DNA of 64,000 bases from Dyadobacter flavalbus (GTDB lineage: Bacteria > Bacteroidota > Bacteroidia > Cytophagales > Spirosomataceae). Each line of letters opens with the position of its first letter. Position 1 is the stretch's first letter. This document shows, piece after piece, positions 1 to 10,137 of this stretch. Position numbers and translations under genes: made by a program. The stretch lies in contig NZ_VBSN01000026.1 in the NCBI RefSeq assembly GCF_006149045.1, positions 1-64,000 on the forward strand, given 5' to 3'. The notes beneath the pieces were generated by a model. It made no database searches, had not been told where the DNA came from, and saw only the letters and a program-made list of their open reading frames with translations.

Positions 1-95
1 AATTGGGGTTTGACGATGTCACAATTGTATATTAAATTTGGTGATAGACTACAAGCAGACCGCGAATTTTTCCTTGGAGGCTGAATCTACCAAAA

Positions 96-3000
96 TCAAA
101 TTCTGACACAGTTCAGCGTACACTCCCCTTGCTTTTGTAAAATGTCAAGCCGGTCCTTTGAAATTTGTAATCCTTTCGATTTATGACGTTTTACTTTGCT
201 GTTGTATTCCTTAATTTCATAAGATTTCTTTCTTCCTATTCCATTGTCCTCAATCCTGCATTCAAATATATCTTCATTGATTTTATTAAAGGAAATGGTT
301 AATGTCCGGTCTCCATCTTTATGCATTAATCCGTGCCACAAAGCATTTTCAACATAAGGCTGTAAAAGCATGGAAGGAAGGACAATTTCTTCAGTTTCAA
401 GTTCGTCATCAACTAAAATCTGGTAAGAAAAGCTGTTTTCAAAACGCATTTGTTCCAGCTGCAGGTAAAGGTGAAGTACATCTTCTTCCTCTTTAATCGT
501 AACCAGATTCTTATCCGAATTATTCAGCACCATCCTGAATAATTTGGAAAATTTGTTCAGATACTTGCTAGCCTCAGGGTATTTTTCAGTAATAATGCAT
601 TCCTGAATACTGTTCAGGCAGTTGAATACGAAATGGGGGTTCATTTGTGCTCTTAGCGCCATCAACTGACTGTCAGCCAGCATTCTGTTAATTTCCAGTA
701 GCATCCTTTCCTTATCCAGAGCCTGATCCCGCGCCTGTGCCTCAGCAATTTTATTTGCGCTGATAGAAGCAATTGCTGTCAAGGCACGAACATGTTCTTC
801 ATTAAAAAAATTTCTACGGCTATGCTCCGAATCGATCACACCCAACAAATTTCCTTCATGCAAAATAGGAACAGAAACTTCTGATCTTTTTGATGGATCA
901 ACAGCAATGTAGCGTTTGTCTTTAGAAAAATCCGGAACAACAACAGCTTTTCTTACTGCTGCTGCCGTTCCTACGACTCCTTGACCTATTTCAGTTTCAA
1001 TTGGGTTTACCAATTCATGGACTTTTGTATTTTTTAATCCATACAATGATTTTTGTATGAGCAATTTCCTTTTGCTGTTAAATAAATAAACCGAACAATC
1101 TTCAAAATGCAATTGCATAGAGCAGGTTCTGGCTATATCCCAGCAAATTTCATTTAATGTATTTCCGCCATACACGGAATCAATAAAATAATTTATGGTA
1201 TTGTCAACAATGAGTTTTTGCTTGTTACGTAAATACTGCCGATACCATACGCCTAGCAAAATGGCAACAAGTACAGCCAATATCGTCAAAAACCACCATG
1301 TCTGCCACCAATAGGGTAATATATTAATTTGCAATGTAGTTGCCGTTTTCATCCATTTGCCGTTTGCATCTGTACTGCGGACTTTAAAAATATACTTACC
1401 CGGAGGGATGTTGTTATATGCCGCAACCAGAGATCTGCCAGAATTAATCCATTTATTGTCAATCCCTTGTAACTGATAACTATACTGAAGAGAAGGAATA
1501 TCTCTGTGATTAAGCGATGAGTACTGAAATTTGATATAGTTCTGGTCCGGTTCCAGCTGAAGAATTTCTTTTGTATCAAATACATGCTCTTTTTCAAATA
1601 TTCTGACAGAAGTAATATGCGGAGGCTGCTTGACGGAAATCCTGGAGAACAGGTGCGGGTTGATTTCAACCACCTGATCCAGCATAACCAGGTAAATTTT
1701 ACCATTCGCAAATGTTACGTAGTTCCAGTAATTCTGTAAAGTTTTCCCAAAATCAATATCAACGTTGGTTACTTCTTTGGTTGTTGGATTAAAAAACACC
1801 AATCCTTCACGGGTTGCAGCCCAGATAAAACCTCGTCCATCCATTGCAATACTGCTTACATTATCCGATGGCAACCCGTTACCGGTGTTCATACTATCCA
1901 GGTATACACCCTGTTGATTTATTTTGATAACCCCTCTGTTTTTTATACAAACCCAAATATTGCCTTCATTATCTTCTAGCATGGAGGAGGATAAAGTTTC
2001 GAAATCATTAGCATTTGCCATTTTAGCGATAGAAAAATGTTCAGTTGCCGTGTTAAATTTTAGGATCCCAACTCCCTTCATAGCAAATAGAATATCACCT
2101 CTTTTAGTAACTAAGTAACCCAATACATTCTCGTAATTAAAAAAACCGTATTTAGGATCTTTGCCATCAAAGCGGAGGCACTTTTTAGTCTGCGGATTAT
2201 ACCTGTATATGGCATCGTTCCATATTTGGAACCATATATTTCCAATATGATCTGTAAAAATAAAAGGAGCCGGAGCCTTTTTTACTTTTTCGAATCTCCT
2301 TAGAGATTTTCCATTAAGAGTGTAAATGCCATCATAGCCAGCAAACCACCAGGTTTTGTTTAGTTTAACAGCCTTGTCAAACGAGTTCTGGATCAAGTCT
2401 TTCTTTCGGGTTATTGCATACCTTTCATATGTACGCGTAACCATATTATACTTGATTATTCCATCGGCCTTGCACGCTATCAGATGTGGTCCGTCTATGA
2501 CAATGGAGTTGGCATGTGAAAACCCGGTTTCTAAAAAACTTTTGAAACTTGGCAATTCATAAATAGCCTGCAATGGAGCAATAATAGGATTTTTGCTCAC
2601 ACCATTGATGGTTCCAAGCCACACATTTCCTTCGGGATCTTCAATAGCTTCGTTAAAAAAGCCATATCCAATCGAATACTTCTGGTTTTGGCTGTAAGGA
2701 ATTTTTCTGAATGGCTGTCCCGGAACTTTAAGAAAGCCGGCGAACAGATAAGTTGAGACCCAGATTCGTTCTTTACTGTCAATAAAAATATTGTTAAAGC
2801 CATTTAAGGTAATGCCATCTAGTTCATAATAAGTTGTAACCTGGTTTGTTTTATGATTCCAGAAACTTAGCGATGATTCTTTATCGCTTCCATACCATAC
2901 ATCAGCGTGCTTGTCAACGGCAATAGCAAAAACCTCTGACTTTTCTAGAACAGGAATGCCTGAGGGATTATGCTCTTTGCTAAACACCATATCTCTGGCA

Positions 3001-3581
3001 CAATCTATAAAATAAGTATTGGAACCTCCCAGCCAAAACCCTTTACGATGCGGGTCCCAGATAAAAGCAAGTGATGAATAATGTTTATTACGGATAACTG
3101 CGGCAGAAGGTATTAATGCCTTTGCTTCATTTAATTTGCCGTTTGCATATAAAAAAACTGTTTTGCTTGTTAAAATCCATATTCTGTTTCTGTGATCTGC
3201 CTTGATGGTCAATATAATTTCATTTTCAATACTTGTATACTCTTTATTTCTGTAAAATTCCCCGGTTTGCTTGTTAAAAATGGCAACTCCCTTGTTTGTT
3301 CCAAGCATAAATTCCTTGTTGTTGGATAATGGCAAAATAGAGGTGATGAAAATGTTCTTTTCATTCCTGAATCCCATATATTGTTTTACTGTTGCACCAT
3401 CAAAACGGTTTAGGCCGTTTGTCGTCCCTATCCATAAAAAACCGTCTTTATCACTGTAAAGGCTACGAACTTCCTTTGCACTAAGCCCGTCCTCTTCACG
3501 GATATTTTGAAAAACAAATTGTGCAAAAGTGCTTGTATATGAAAAAAGGAACAGTAAGCATATAAGAACCTTGCGTATCAT
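96..3581 (-). CDS. LytS-type sensor histidine kinase with ligand-sensing propeller
   Basis: 1161 aa. It starts with a signal peptide of about 20 residues (MIRKVLICLL...). The periplasmic part carries two-component-propeller repeats of the DGxxWIGT type (near 50, 315, 445, 540 and 585) and a Y_Y_Y domain (about 690-760). One membrane helix (about 762-785), a GAF-like domain (about 800-950) and a His_kinase domain with MNPHFVFNCLNSIQ (about 981-993; the H is the predicted phosphosite) follow. The ATPase has an N box (VENALWHG, about 1078) and DNGIG (about 1113). Such kinases pair with LytTR regulators, and one is encoded at 8479-9228; the repeat-protein genes lie between them, so it may sense an envelope ligand and control that locus (inference). 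The C-terminus stops only about 18 residues after the GLQISKDRL motif, shorter than usual for the family. Confidence 0.9.
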   Translation of the reverse strand: MIRKVLICLLFLFSYTSTFAQFVFQNIREEDGLSAKEVRSLYSDKDGFLWIGTTNGLNRFDGATVKQYMGFRNEKNIFITSILPLSNNKEFMLGTNKGVAIFNKQTGEFYRNKEYTSIENEIILTIKADHRNRIWILTSKTVFLYANGKLNEAKALIPSAAVIRNKHYSSLAFIWDPHRKGFWLGGSNTYFIDCARDMVFSKEHNPSGIPVLEKSEVFAIAVDKHADVWYGSDKESSLSFWNHKTNQVTTYYELDGITLNGFNNIFIDSKERIWVSTYLFAGFLKVPGQPFRKIPYSQNQKYSIGYGFFNEAIEDPEGNVWLGTINGVSKNPIIAPLQAIYELPSFKSFLETGFSHANSIVIDGPHLIACKADGIIKYNMVTRTYERYAITRKKDLIQNSFDKAVKLNKTWWFAGYDGIYTLNGKSLRRFEKVKKAPAPFIFTDHIGNIWFQIWNDAIYRYNPQTKKCLRFDGKDPKYGFFNYENVLGYLVTKRGDILFAMKGVGILKFNTATEHFSIAKMANANDFETLSSSMLEDNEGNIWVCIKNRGVIKINQQGVYLDSMNTGNGLPSDNVSSIAMDGRGFIWAATREGLVFFNPTTKEVTNVDIDFGKTLQNYWNYVTFANGKIYLVMLDQVVEINPHLFSRISVKQPPHITSVRIFEKEHVFDTKEILQLEPDQNYIKFQYSSLNHRDIPSLQYSYQLQGIDNKWINSGRSLVAAYNNIPPGKYIFKVRSTDANGKWMKTATTLQINILPYWWQTWWFLTILAVLVAILLGVWYRQYLRNKQKLIVDNTINYFIDSVYGGNTLNEICWDIARTCSMQLHFEDCSVYLFNSKRKLLIQKSLYGLKNTKVHELVNPIETEIGQGVVGTAAAVRKAVVVPDFSKDKRYIAVDPSKRSEVSVPILHEGNLLGVIDSEHSRRNFFNEEHVRALTAIASISANKIAEAQARDQALDKERMLLEINRMLADSQLMALRAQMNPHFVFNCLNSIQECIITEKYPEASKYLNKFSKLFRMVLNNSDKNLVTIKEEEDVLHLYLQLEQMRFENSFSYQILVDDELETEEIVLPSMLLQPYVENALWHGLMHKDGDRTLTISFNKINEDIFECRIEDNGIGRKKSYEIKEYNSKVKRHKSKGLQISKDRLDILQKQGECTLNCVRI

Positions 3582-4024
3582 TATTCGTTGAGATTAAGCC
3601 AGTACAGAAAACCTGGATCATAATTCTTAAATAAATGAATATTAGCAAGTAATTACTTATTAAAAGGTATTTTCCGGTTATTTAATGGAGTCATCATTCC
3701 GCAGTTTTATACTGCTTTCCAGAATGACGTATTTCGCATTTTCTGCCTTTTGACGAAGAATATCAAAAAAGTCACATGCTGACTTCTATTTTACCGTTTG
3801 GTAGCCCGAAGCGGTCACTGGGTCATTCTATATTTTAAAGTTTACGATTAAGCTGCACTTTTAGCATCACATAAATGCTTAATAACACCTTGCCATCTAT
3901 TATCCATGAACTTTATAATCACACTTAAACAAACATGCACGATGGAACAAAAGCGGAGAAAACCAGTATATGACCATTGTCTCTTACCATTTATTTGACA
4001 ATTAACTGATTACTAAAATATACT
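3582..4024. other. divergent intergenic region, no gene seen
   Basis: This 443-bp AT-rich stretch separates the minus-strand kinase from the plus-strand repeat-protein gene and must hold both promoters. I find no convincing open reading frame or RNA gene, and no exact TAnnTTTG promoter box that I would defend. Confidence 0.5.
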
Positions 4025-6478
4025 ATGAAAAAACATTTTCTATACACACTGGCCTTACTATTGTTTGGCATTGGAGTTTTAAAAGCACAAACAATTCCAT
4101 CTACAAACTCAAAACAATGTTTATCTTGTGTACCGCCTGGTTGGACAGGCTTCAGTACACCAACCGGTCATCTTCCTTCTGTTTCAGACAAGTTTATATA
4201 TGGAGAAATTGGGCCATATATAACCAATGTGCCCAATGATTTTCTCGCAACTTATGACTGGGTTGATCCTTTACCTGCTCCACCTTCAGGACATTTTACT
4301 TTTCTAAGTATTAATAATACTGAACTTGTTAAGACATCAGCGTCTACTACAATAACCGGATTAATACCTGGTAGTATTTATAAAATCAGTGCCTATGTTA
4401 GTACCAGAGAAATTCATTATGGTCATCAATTTATAAATGGGAAAATAACAACAAAAACTTCTGCACATGGAAAAACCGCTAAGCTTACTTTAACGAATGG
4501 AGCAAGTGGTAGTGCAGAGTTTGACTTTAGTGTCAACAATTATCTTGGAACAATTGGTAAATGGCATCCTATTACACTTAAGTTCACAGCAACGGCTAGT
4601 CAGGCTACATTGACATTTTCAGGCACGGGCCAAAATCCTGCTTGGGACAAGGATAGTCCTCAGATTGTTAACCTTGATCTTGCTGCGGTACCAATAGAAC
4701 GGATTTGCAGTGATAAACAAATTAAATTAACCTCGGATACGTGGAACCCATGTCCCGGAACCACGGAGAATCTAATTGATCCAAGTCACTATAATGAAGT
4801 TCCAGTTGGTACCCCGACTAATATCCCAGCCAATTTTGAAGTAAGGGTATTTGACAATCCTAATCATACCGGCAATCCTATAACCACCACAACAAAGAAT
4901 GGAACGTTTTACTACTTTTTTTATGACAAAGTCAATTTGTGCTACAATACCAATAATTCTACCGCCAAGCTAACGGTAACTTTCCAGGGAGAGCAACAGG
5001 TTTTTATAAACACACCACAGATCTTTAATACATGTACCGGTACTACAGCAGATTTGAATTCTACTGTTACTCCTACTCAAAGTAACAACACAATTGTATG
5101 GTTTAAGAGCCCACAACATTTAGGTACTCAAATTCTTTATCCAAACGAAGTTGATGCCGGTACCTATTATGCATTTTATAAAAATCCTGAAGGTTGTTTC
5201 TTAACCCATAATTCTATTGCAAAAGTAGTAGTGAACATACCGCCACCTACGGAAGTACCAATAGCCAAGGAGATAATTCAGCAGCTTTGTCCAAGTGAAA
5301 CCATTAACTTGAATAAAGCAGTAAGTAATTCAATTCCTGCCGATGTACAATTACTTTGGTTTACGAATTCATACCATCAGGGTACACCAGTTGCTGATCC
5401 AACAGCCGTTACAAAATCAGCAACTTATTATGCTTTTTACTTTGACAACTTAAACCAATGTTATAAGACAATGCATTCTACAGCGGACGTACTTGTTAGT
5501 ATAATGCCCGAAGTTCAGGTACAATTGAGTACAGCTACAATCAAGAATGCTTGTCCAAGTACGACAGTGGACCTTACAAAGTCAATATCAGGCACTATTC
5601 CCAATGACTGGAAGGTAGTATGGTATTCAAATAATGTACATAGCGGAGCACAGGTTAAGAATCCGGCGTCAGTCAGTACGAATGGATCTTATTATGCTTT
5701 TTTCTATAACACAAATACAAACTGTTTTCAGACAGTGACATCAACTTCCAAAGTAGATGTGCAAATGTCAAGGTGTGATCTCGCTCCTACGGAAATCACT
5801 TTAAATGCAAAGGTATTTTTACAAGGCGCAATGCAGGGAGATACCATGCATAATCAACTTCAGACTTACTTTTCAGATGGAACAGGATTATTGCCTGTTT
5901 CAGATCCGTATGACGGAAGCAGCACCTACGATGATATCTACAATGTGCAGGGAGTAGCAGGAAAAGTTGTTGATTGGGTTCGTGTAGAAATTCGCAATGG
6001 ATTGGATCCACATTTCCTACTGGAAGCAAAAAACTTGTTGTTGAAAACAAATGGAAAGATTGTTGATGTTGAAGGAAAAGAGCCGATTTTTTCTTTTCAG
6101 TCTGTTCCTGTAAAAGTGGTTGTAAAACATAGGAACCATATTCCGATTATGAGTAATGTGCTCAATTTTACTAATAAAAGTGTAAACTACGATTTTACAA
6201 CATCCTTGCTTCAGGCAAGCAATACAGGAAATGATCCAGTACAGATGATCCAGGTAAATGGGGTATGGTGTATGTGGGCTGGTGATGTAAATGACGTATT
6301 CGATATGGGAATAGATGCGACAGACTACAACACCGTATTTTTCAGTAACACTAGTGCTCCTTTCGACGTATACATTAGAGAAGACCTTAACCTTGATGGA
6401 GGTGTAGATGTCACTGATCTGAATATGCTGTTCTTCAACAATGGCACTTCACCGTATTCTACAATATTAAACTATTGA
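4025..6478 (+). CDS. large secreted protein with four Cys-containing Ig-like modules and a dockerin-like end
   Basis: 817 aa. The signal peptide ends near VLKAQ. An N-terminal domain of about 210 residues has a CLSCVPPGW motif and is shared with the proteins at 23257 and 26307. Four modules of about 85 residues follow (about 225-590). Each has an early Cys (CPGTT, CTGTT, CPSET, CPSTT), a W/F-F/Y pair before an NPxHxG-like turn, a YYAFYY-type strand, a second Cys (CYNT or similar) and a closing STAxVxV strand. The last 70 residues have Asp-rich turns (AGDVNDVFDMGIDATDYN and DLNLDGGVDVTDLN) resembling dockerin or calcium-binding loops. I see no T9SS sorting domain here; the next gene has one. 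Function unknown; a surface adhesin or matrix protein is plausible (inference). Confidence 0.85.
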   Translation: MKKHFLYTLALLLFGIGVLKAQTIPSTNSKQCLSCVPPGWTGFSTPTGHLPSVSDKFIYGEIGPYITNVPNDFLATYDWVDPLPAPPSGHFTFLSINNTELVKTSASTTITGLIPGSIYKISAYVSTREIHYGHQFINGKITTKTSAHGKTAKLTLTNGASGSAEFDFSVNNYLGTIGKWHPITLKFTATASQATLTFSGTGQNPAWDKDSPQIVNLDLAAVPIERICSDKQIKLTSDTWNPCPGTTENLIDPSHYNEVPVGTPTNIPANFEVRVFDNPNHTGNPITTTTKNGTFYYFFYDKVNLCYNTNNSTAKLTVTFQGEQQVFINTPQIFNTCTGTTADLNSTVTPTQSNNTIVWFKSPQHLGTQILYPNEVDAGTYYAFYKNPEGCFLTHNSIAKVVVNIPPPTEVPIAKEIIQQLCPSETINLNKAVSNSIPADVQLLWFTNSYHQGTPVADPTAVTKSATYYAFYFDNLNQCYKTMHSTADVLVSIMPEVQVQLSTATIKNACPSTTVDLTKSISGTIPNDWKVVWYSNNVHSGAQVKNPASVSTNGSYYAFFYNTNTNCFQTVTSTSKVDVQMSRCDLAPTEITLNAKVFLQGAMQGDTMHNQLQTYFSDGTGLLPVSDPYDGSSTYDDIYNVQGVAGKVVDWVRVEIRNGLDPHFLLEAKNLLLKTNGKIVDVEGKEPIFSFQSVPVKVVVKHRNHIPIMSNVLNFTNKSVNYDFTTSLLQASNTGNDPVQMIQVNGVWCMWAGDVNDVFDMGIDATDYNTVFFSNTSAPFDVYIREDLNLDGGVDVTDLNMLFFNNGTSPYSTILNY

Positions 6479-6507
6479 TTCACACTATATATCTAGAAAT
6501 TACCATT

Positions 6508-7677
6508 ATGTTAAGGACTTTTAGAACAGTTACAAGCTTGTTTTTAATGTTGATAACAAGCTTATGCTTTGCACAAAATACACCTATTGATAACGTGGCA
6601 CCCGGCCCGCATTTATTCTTCAATGCAAAGAATGTTGTTACAAGCAACGATGTAACACCTTCGGTGAGCTTTGATATTTATATGTCGGTAAGTCAGGCAT
6701 ATGTAGATTACCTGAATGCCAACGGTGCTCAATTTGGCTTACAAAGTGTAGATGTTGCATGGGATGTTGATTTCGGAACAGACGGAACAGTAGGCCCGGC
6801 TTCTGTTGTAACTAATTCAGGAGTTAAAGTAAGTAATCAGATTCAAACCGTTCAGGCTCAGCTGAATGTACAAGGAAATTCGCCGGCTGGCTATGATGCT
6901 AAGTTTAAGTATACCTTCACAAGAACAGATGAAAACGCTGCATTGACTGTGGAGCCTGTAAAAGTTGCTTCGGTTAAGGTTACTTTCGGACCAAATGTAA
7001 CCATTGGTACGGTTGCAAATGGAGCAAAGATTCAATTCAGATGCCAGGAGTCAGGTTTTGGAACAGGGCTTAGTGGTTCAAAGTGGGGCGATTTGAGTGG
7101 TAATAACCGGAACATAGTTGGTACAGATAATTTAGATGTTCCACTTCCCGTACGACTTGTTTCTTTTAATGCTGTGAAGCAGGAAAATGTTGCTTTTTTA
7201 AGCTGGATTACAACAGAAGAAGTCAATAGCGAAAAGTTTGATGTGCAGCGTAGTACCAATGGAAAAGAATGGAAAACCATAGCAACCATAGCAGCAAAAG
7301 GAGACAGTAAAGAACTGGTAAATTACGAGGCCATAGATAAGGAACCAGTTAACGGCTTAAATTTATATCGCCTTCACATGATTGATAAAGATGGAAGCAG
7401 TACTTTCAGTAAGATCCAAAGCCTGAACTTCGATGTTATGTCAAACATATCAATTTATCCGAATCCTGTTTCAGAACAGCTGAGTGTACTGGCCTCAGAC
7501 TGGAATAATGTTGCAAGTGTTCAGATTTTAAATGCGAATGGATTGAAAGTTTATGAATCCAGCAATGATCCTATTAAAACCATCAATGTTGAGCACCTGC
7601 CAACTGGAATGTACATTGTTAAAGTTACGGAGAAAAATAATGTTGTAAATAACTACAAGATCTTATTGGCAAAGTAA
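6508..7677 (+). CDS. T9SS-sorted secreted protein, partner of the preceding repeat protein
   Basis: 389 aa from the ATG at 6508. The longer frame opens with a TTG overlapping the previous stop, but only the 6508 start puts a signal peptide (MLRTFRTVTSLFLMLITSLC) at the N-terminus. The middle (about 25-200) looks like a cohesin-type or Ig-like beta domain. A fibronectin-like section (FDVQRSTNGKEW...LYRLHMIDKDG) follows. The C-terminus is a type A T9SS sorting domain (ISIYPNPVSEQL...GMYIVKV...KILLAK). It is paralogous to the protein at 25188, which also directly follows a repeat protein. The upstream protein ends in a dockerin-like segment, so a non-covalent surface complex in which this protein is the cell anchor is an attractive inference. 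Confidence 0.85.
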   Translation: MLRTFRTVTSLFLMLITSLCFAQNTPIDNVAPGPHLFFNAKNVVTSNDVTPSVSFDIYMSVSQAYVDYLNANGAQFGLQSVDVAWDVDFGTDGTVGPASVVTNSGVKVSNQIQTVQAQLNVQGNSPAGYDAKFKYTFTRTDENAALTVEPVKVASVKVTFGPNVTIGTVANGAKIQFRCQESGFGTGLSGSKWGDLSGNNRNIVGTDNLDVPLPVRLVSFNAVKQENVAFLSWITTEEVNSEKFDVQRSTNGKEWKTIATIAAKGDSKELVNYEAIDKEPVNGLNLYRLHMIDKDGSSTFSKIQSLNFDVMSNISIYPNPVSEQLSVLASDWNNVASVQILNANGLKVYESSNDPIKTINVEHLPTGMYIVKVTEKNNVVNNYKILLAK

Positions 7678-7769
7678 ATATCTGTATAATGGTTTATACT
7701 GTTTAGCTAATATATAAAGAGGAATAGGGATGTAATTAGTGCTTATCCTTCAGAATTATCATAATACAT

Positions 7770-8192
7770 ATGAGGAAAAATTTAATATTTACAGAGATCA
7801 GGAAATTACATTACGTTTTCATCATACTGATTTTATCAGCATTGTTTGTATCATGTCACAAGAAAAATGAGAGTGATGTTTGTATTGCACCTACAATTGA
7901 AAAAAATCTGGTTGGGATATGGGATGCATTGTTAATGTCCGATGAAGGAACCAAGTATATACTAGAATTTAAAAATGATGGTTCATACGTTGAAAGTAAC
8001 GGATTGCTTTTTGGAACTGATAACGCACCAGATATCACATGGAAAATACAAAAGGATTCGGTGGTGGTAACTGGTAAATACAATAATGCAACATCAGGCA
8101 GTTATAGCTTTTCCGTTTTAACCAATACATGTGAAAAAGTAGTGTTTGATATGGAAGGGATAGACAAGCTCATACTTACCAGAAAAAAGTAA
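7770..8192 (+). CDS. lipocalin-like lipoprotein
   Basis: 140 aa. A hydrophobic N-terminus ends in LFVSC, a good lipobox. The rest resembles small lipocalin-like domains of Bacteroidota: LVGIWDA at the start of the barrel, then ILEFKNDGSYVES, ITWKIQKDSVVVTG and a closing KLILTRKK strand. It lies 92 bp after the T9SS gene on the same strand and is followed by a strong hairpin, so it probably ends that transcription unit. Ligand and role unknown. Confidence 0.7.
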   Translation: MRKNLIFTEIRKLHYVFIILILSALFVSCHKKNESDVCIAPTIEKNLVGIWDALLMSDEGTKYILEFKNDGSYVESNGLLFGTDNAPDITWKIQKDSVVVTGKYNNATSGSYSFSVLTNTCEKVVFDMEGIDKLILTRKK

Positions 8193-8210
8193 AATTTATA
8201 TTATTTAGAA

Positions 8211-8243
8211 AAGGCCGGATCAAGTACAGCTTGATTCGGCCTT
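8211..8243 (+). terminator. hairpin terminator
   Basis: A 14-bp stem (AAGGCCGGATCAAG against CTTGATTCGGCCTT, one G-T pair) with a 5-nt loop, 18 bp after the lipoprotein stop. The T-run after it is weak, but the stem is strong. Confidence 0.7.
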
Positions 8244-8478
8244 ACTGTTTAAGTTACATTTCAAAATCTGTTCCAAAGCCGATTGCAAATGCTTTTGTCA
8301 ATTCGGTTGTTCCGAATTTTTAACATAAAATTTTAATAATCTTGCTATTTCCTGACATTGATTTTGACCGTTGGATAATTCGCAGATACCGCTTGCGCAG
8401 TAAATAATTTGAAATTTAGGCCAGAGGGTAAATTCAAGCACTTAATTAGAAGTGTATTTGAACTGGTATTATTTACAT

Positions 8479-9228
8479 ATGATAAAGGTCCTGATTGTTG
8501 ATGAGGAAACCAAAGCCCGGTGTATTCTGAATTATTACATAATTCATTTTTTGCCGGTGATTGCCGAAATCAGGCAGGCGGCTTCCGTAGCAGAAGCCAG
8601 AGATATACTGCTTGATTTTCAACCGGATGTCGTTTTTCTGGATATTAAAATGCCGCATCAAAATGGCTTTGAGTTTCTGGTCGGACTGGACAATTCTACT
8701 TTCGAGATCATTTTTACTACAACATACAGCTATTACACCATACAGGCAATCCGGTTCAGTGCACTGAATTATGTTCTCAAACCTATTGACCCCGACGAAC
8801 TTACCAAAGCCGTTTTAAAGTCTATCGACCAACAGAACTCTGCCCGACAAAAGCTGCACCTCTATCAAAACCTGATCCGTAATGTTGAAAAGAAAAACAT
8901 TAAAGATTTTCGCCTGGCGGTATCCTCCGAAGCAGGCACTTTTTTCTTTCATGTTTCTGACATACTTCATATTCAGTCAAGTGGCAAGTGCTCGCTGATT
9001 TATCTGGAAGGTAAAAAATCATTTCTTTCATCCAAATCACTGGAACATTATGAAGACATGCTTGATCAGTTTGACTTTATCAGAACGCATAAATCACATT
9101 TGGTAAATCCTGTTCATATTGCTTCTTTCAGCAAGAACAGTGAATTCATTATTCTTTCAGATGGATCAAAGGCGGAAATTTCAAGAAGAAAGAAACGGGA
9201 TTTACAACAATATGACCGGATTGATTAA
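8479..9228 (+). CDS. LytTR-family response regulator
   Basis: 249 aa from the ATG at 8479 (MIKVLIVDEETKA), which places the receiver domain at the N-terminus; the frame extends nine codons further upstream without adding a conserved motif. Receiver domain about 1-120 with acidic residues after VLIVDEE, phospho-acceptor D55 (VVFLDIKMP) and the conserved Lys in YVLKPIDP. LytTR DNA-binding domain about 140-245 (FHVSDILHIQSSGKCSLIYL ... FIRTHKSHLVNP). The partner is probably the LytS-type kinase at 96-3581, and the genes between them are candidate targets. Direct-repeat binding sites were not located. Confidence 0.88.
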   Translation: MIKVLIVDEETKARCILNYYIIHFLPVIAEIRQAASVAEARDILLDFQPDVVFLDIKMPHQNGFEFLVGLDNSTFEIIFTTTYSYYTIQAIRFSALNYVLKPIDPDELTKAVLKSIDQQNSARQKLHLYQNLIRNVEKKNIKDFRLAVSSEAGTFFFHVSDILHIQSSGKCSLIYLEGKKSFLSSKSLEHYEDMLDQFDFIRTHKSHLVNPVHIASFSKNSEFIILSDGSKAEISRRKKRDLQQYDRID

Positions 9229-9441
9229 GAGTTCTGATTGGAAAGCCGAAAATTAATTTTTTCCATTTAATACTTCAAACCTGCCATTTGCTCATCGCTT
9301 TTATAATCATTAAAATTTAGTATTAAGTTCGTATCAAATATTCATAGCCGGTTATTATTTGATAGCCTTTTATGAATGACATTCGAGAACAAATAATATT
9401 TAAATAACAAAATATAAAAGGAGATAAAATCATATTAGCGG

Positions 9442-9921
9442 ATGAAAAGGATACTGAATAGTCTGGAAAAGTGTTTTAGCTTGTATAAAATAAACTATCT
9501 GTTATCCGGTACATATGAATATATATTACTTAGGACGGAAAAGGAAAAGTCATCGGATTGCTGTGAAAATGCAGTGCTGGAAAAGGATGTCCGCAAGCAT
9601 AATCTAATGTCGTTTTATACTGCAAATAATTGCGCTCAACAACCTTTCAAAATTGAAGTGATCGGAGAGTTTCACAATCACTCACTTGAAGAATATAATC
9701 AGCTTCATGCTGCTTACGGGATGTTTGAACTTCCGGTTATCTATATGGATACCTCTTTTGGCTTTCCATGGATTGTTTTGGGAAGCTTTAATAGAATTGA
9801 TGATTTTAATAGAGAATTATTTCTCAATACGGATCTGCTGGCACTTTCACCCGTGGGGCAACCACGGCAAATAACTGCCACGCTGCTTACAGAAAATGAT
9901 CTGTCGCATGCTTATAATTAG
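9442..9921 (+). CDS. hypothetical protein
   Basis: 159 aa, no family recognised. It has no signal peptide or membrane helix, so it is probably cytoplasmic. Cysteines cluster early (Cys-Cys in SSDCCENAV; NNCAQQ). It stands alone, 213 bp after the response regulator, and is followed by a hairpin terminator at 10016. Codon use resembles the neighbouring chromosomal genes. Confidence 0.6.
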   Translation: MKRILNSLEKCFSLYKINYLLSGTYEYILLRTEKEKSSDCCENAVLEKDVRKHNLMSFYTANNCAQQPFKIEVIGEFHNHSLEEYNQLHAAYGMFELPVIYMDTSFGFPWIVLGSFNRIDDFNRELFLNTDLLALSPVGQPRQITATLLTENDLSHAYN

Positions 9922-10015
9922 CCAGCTTGATTAAAGAAAACAGGTCATTGTCATTTACATTCATTTAGGTTTACGACAGTGTTAGGTAAATAAATTAAGA
10001 TAAGGGTTTGTTATC

Positions 10016-10048
10016 AAAAAAGTGCGGGTGTTTCACCTGCTCTTTTTT
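10016..10048 (+). terminator. rho-independent terminator
   Basis: Stem AAAAAAGTGCGGGTG against CACCTGCTCTTTTTT with a 3-nt loop and a T-rich 3' side running into ATTTT. It terminates the hypothetical gene ending at 9921 and can act from both sides. Confidence 0.75.
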
Positions 10049-10137
10049 ATTTTAATTATAATACAGTGAACAGAATATAATTTGTAAATCCTCCATAGAA
10101 TTATTTGCAAAATAATTTTAGCTAATTGTTTGAATTA

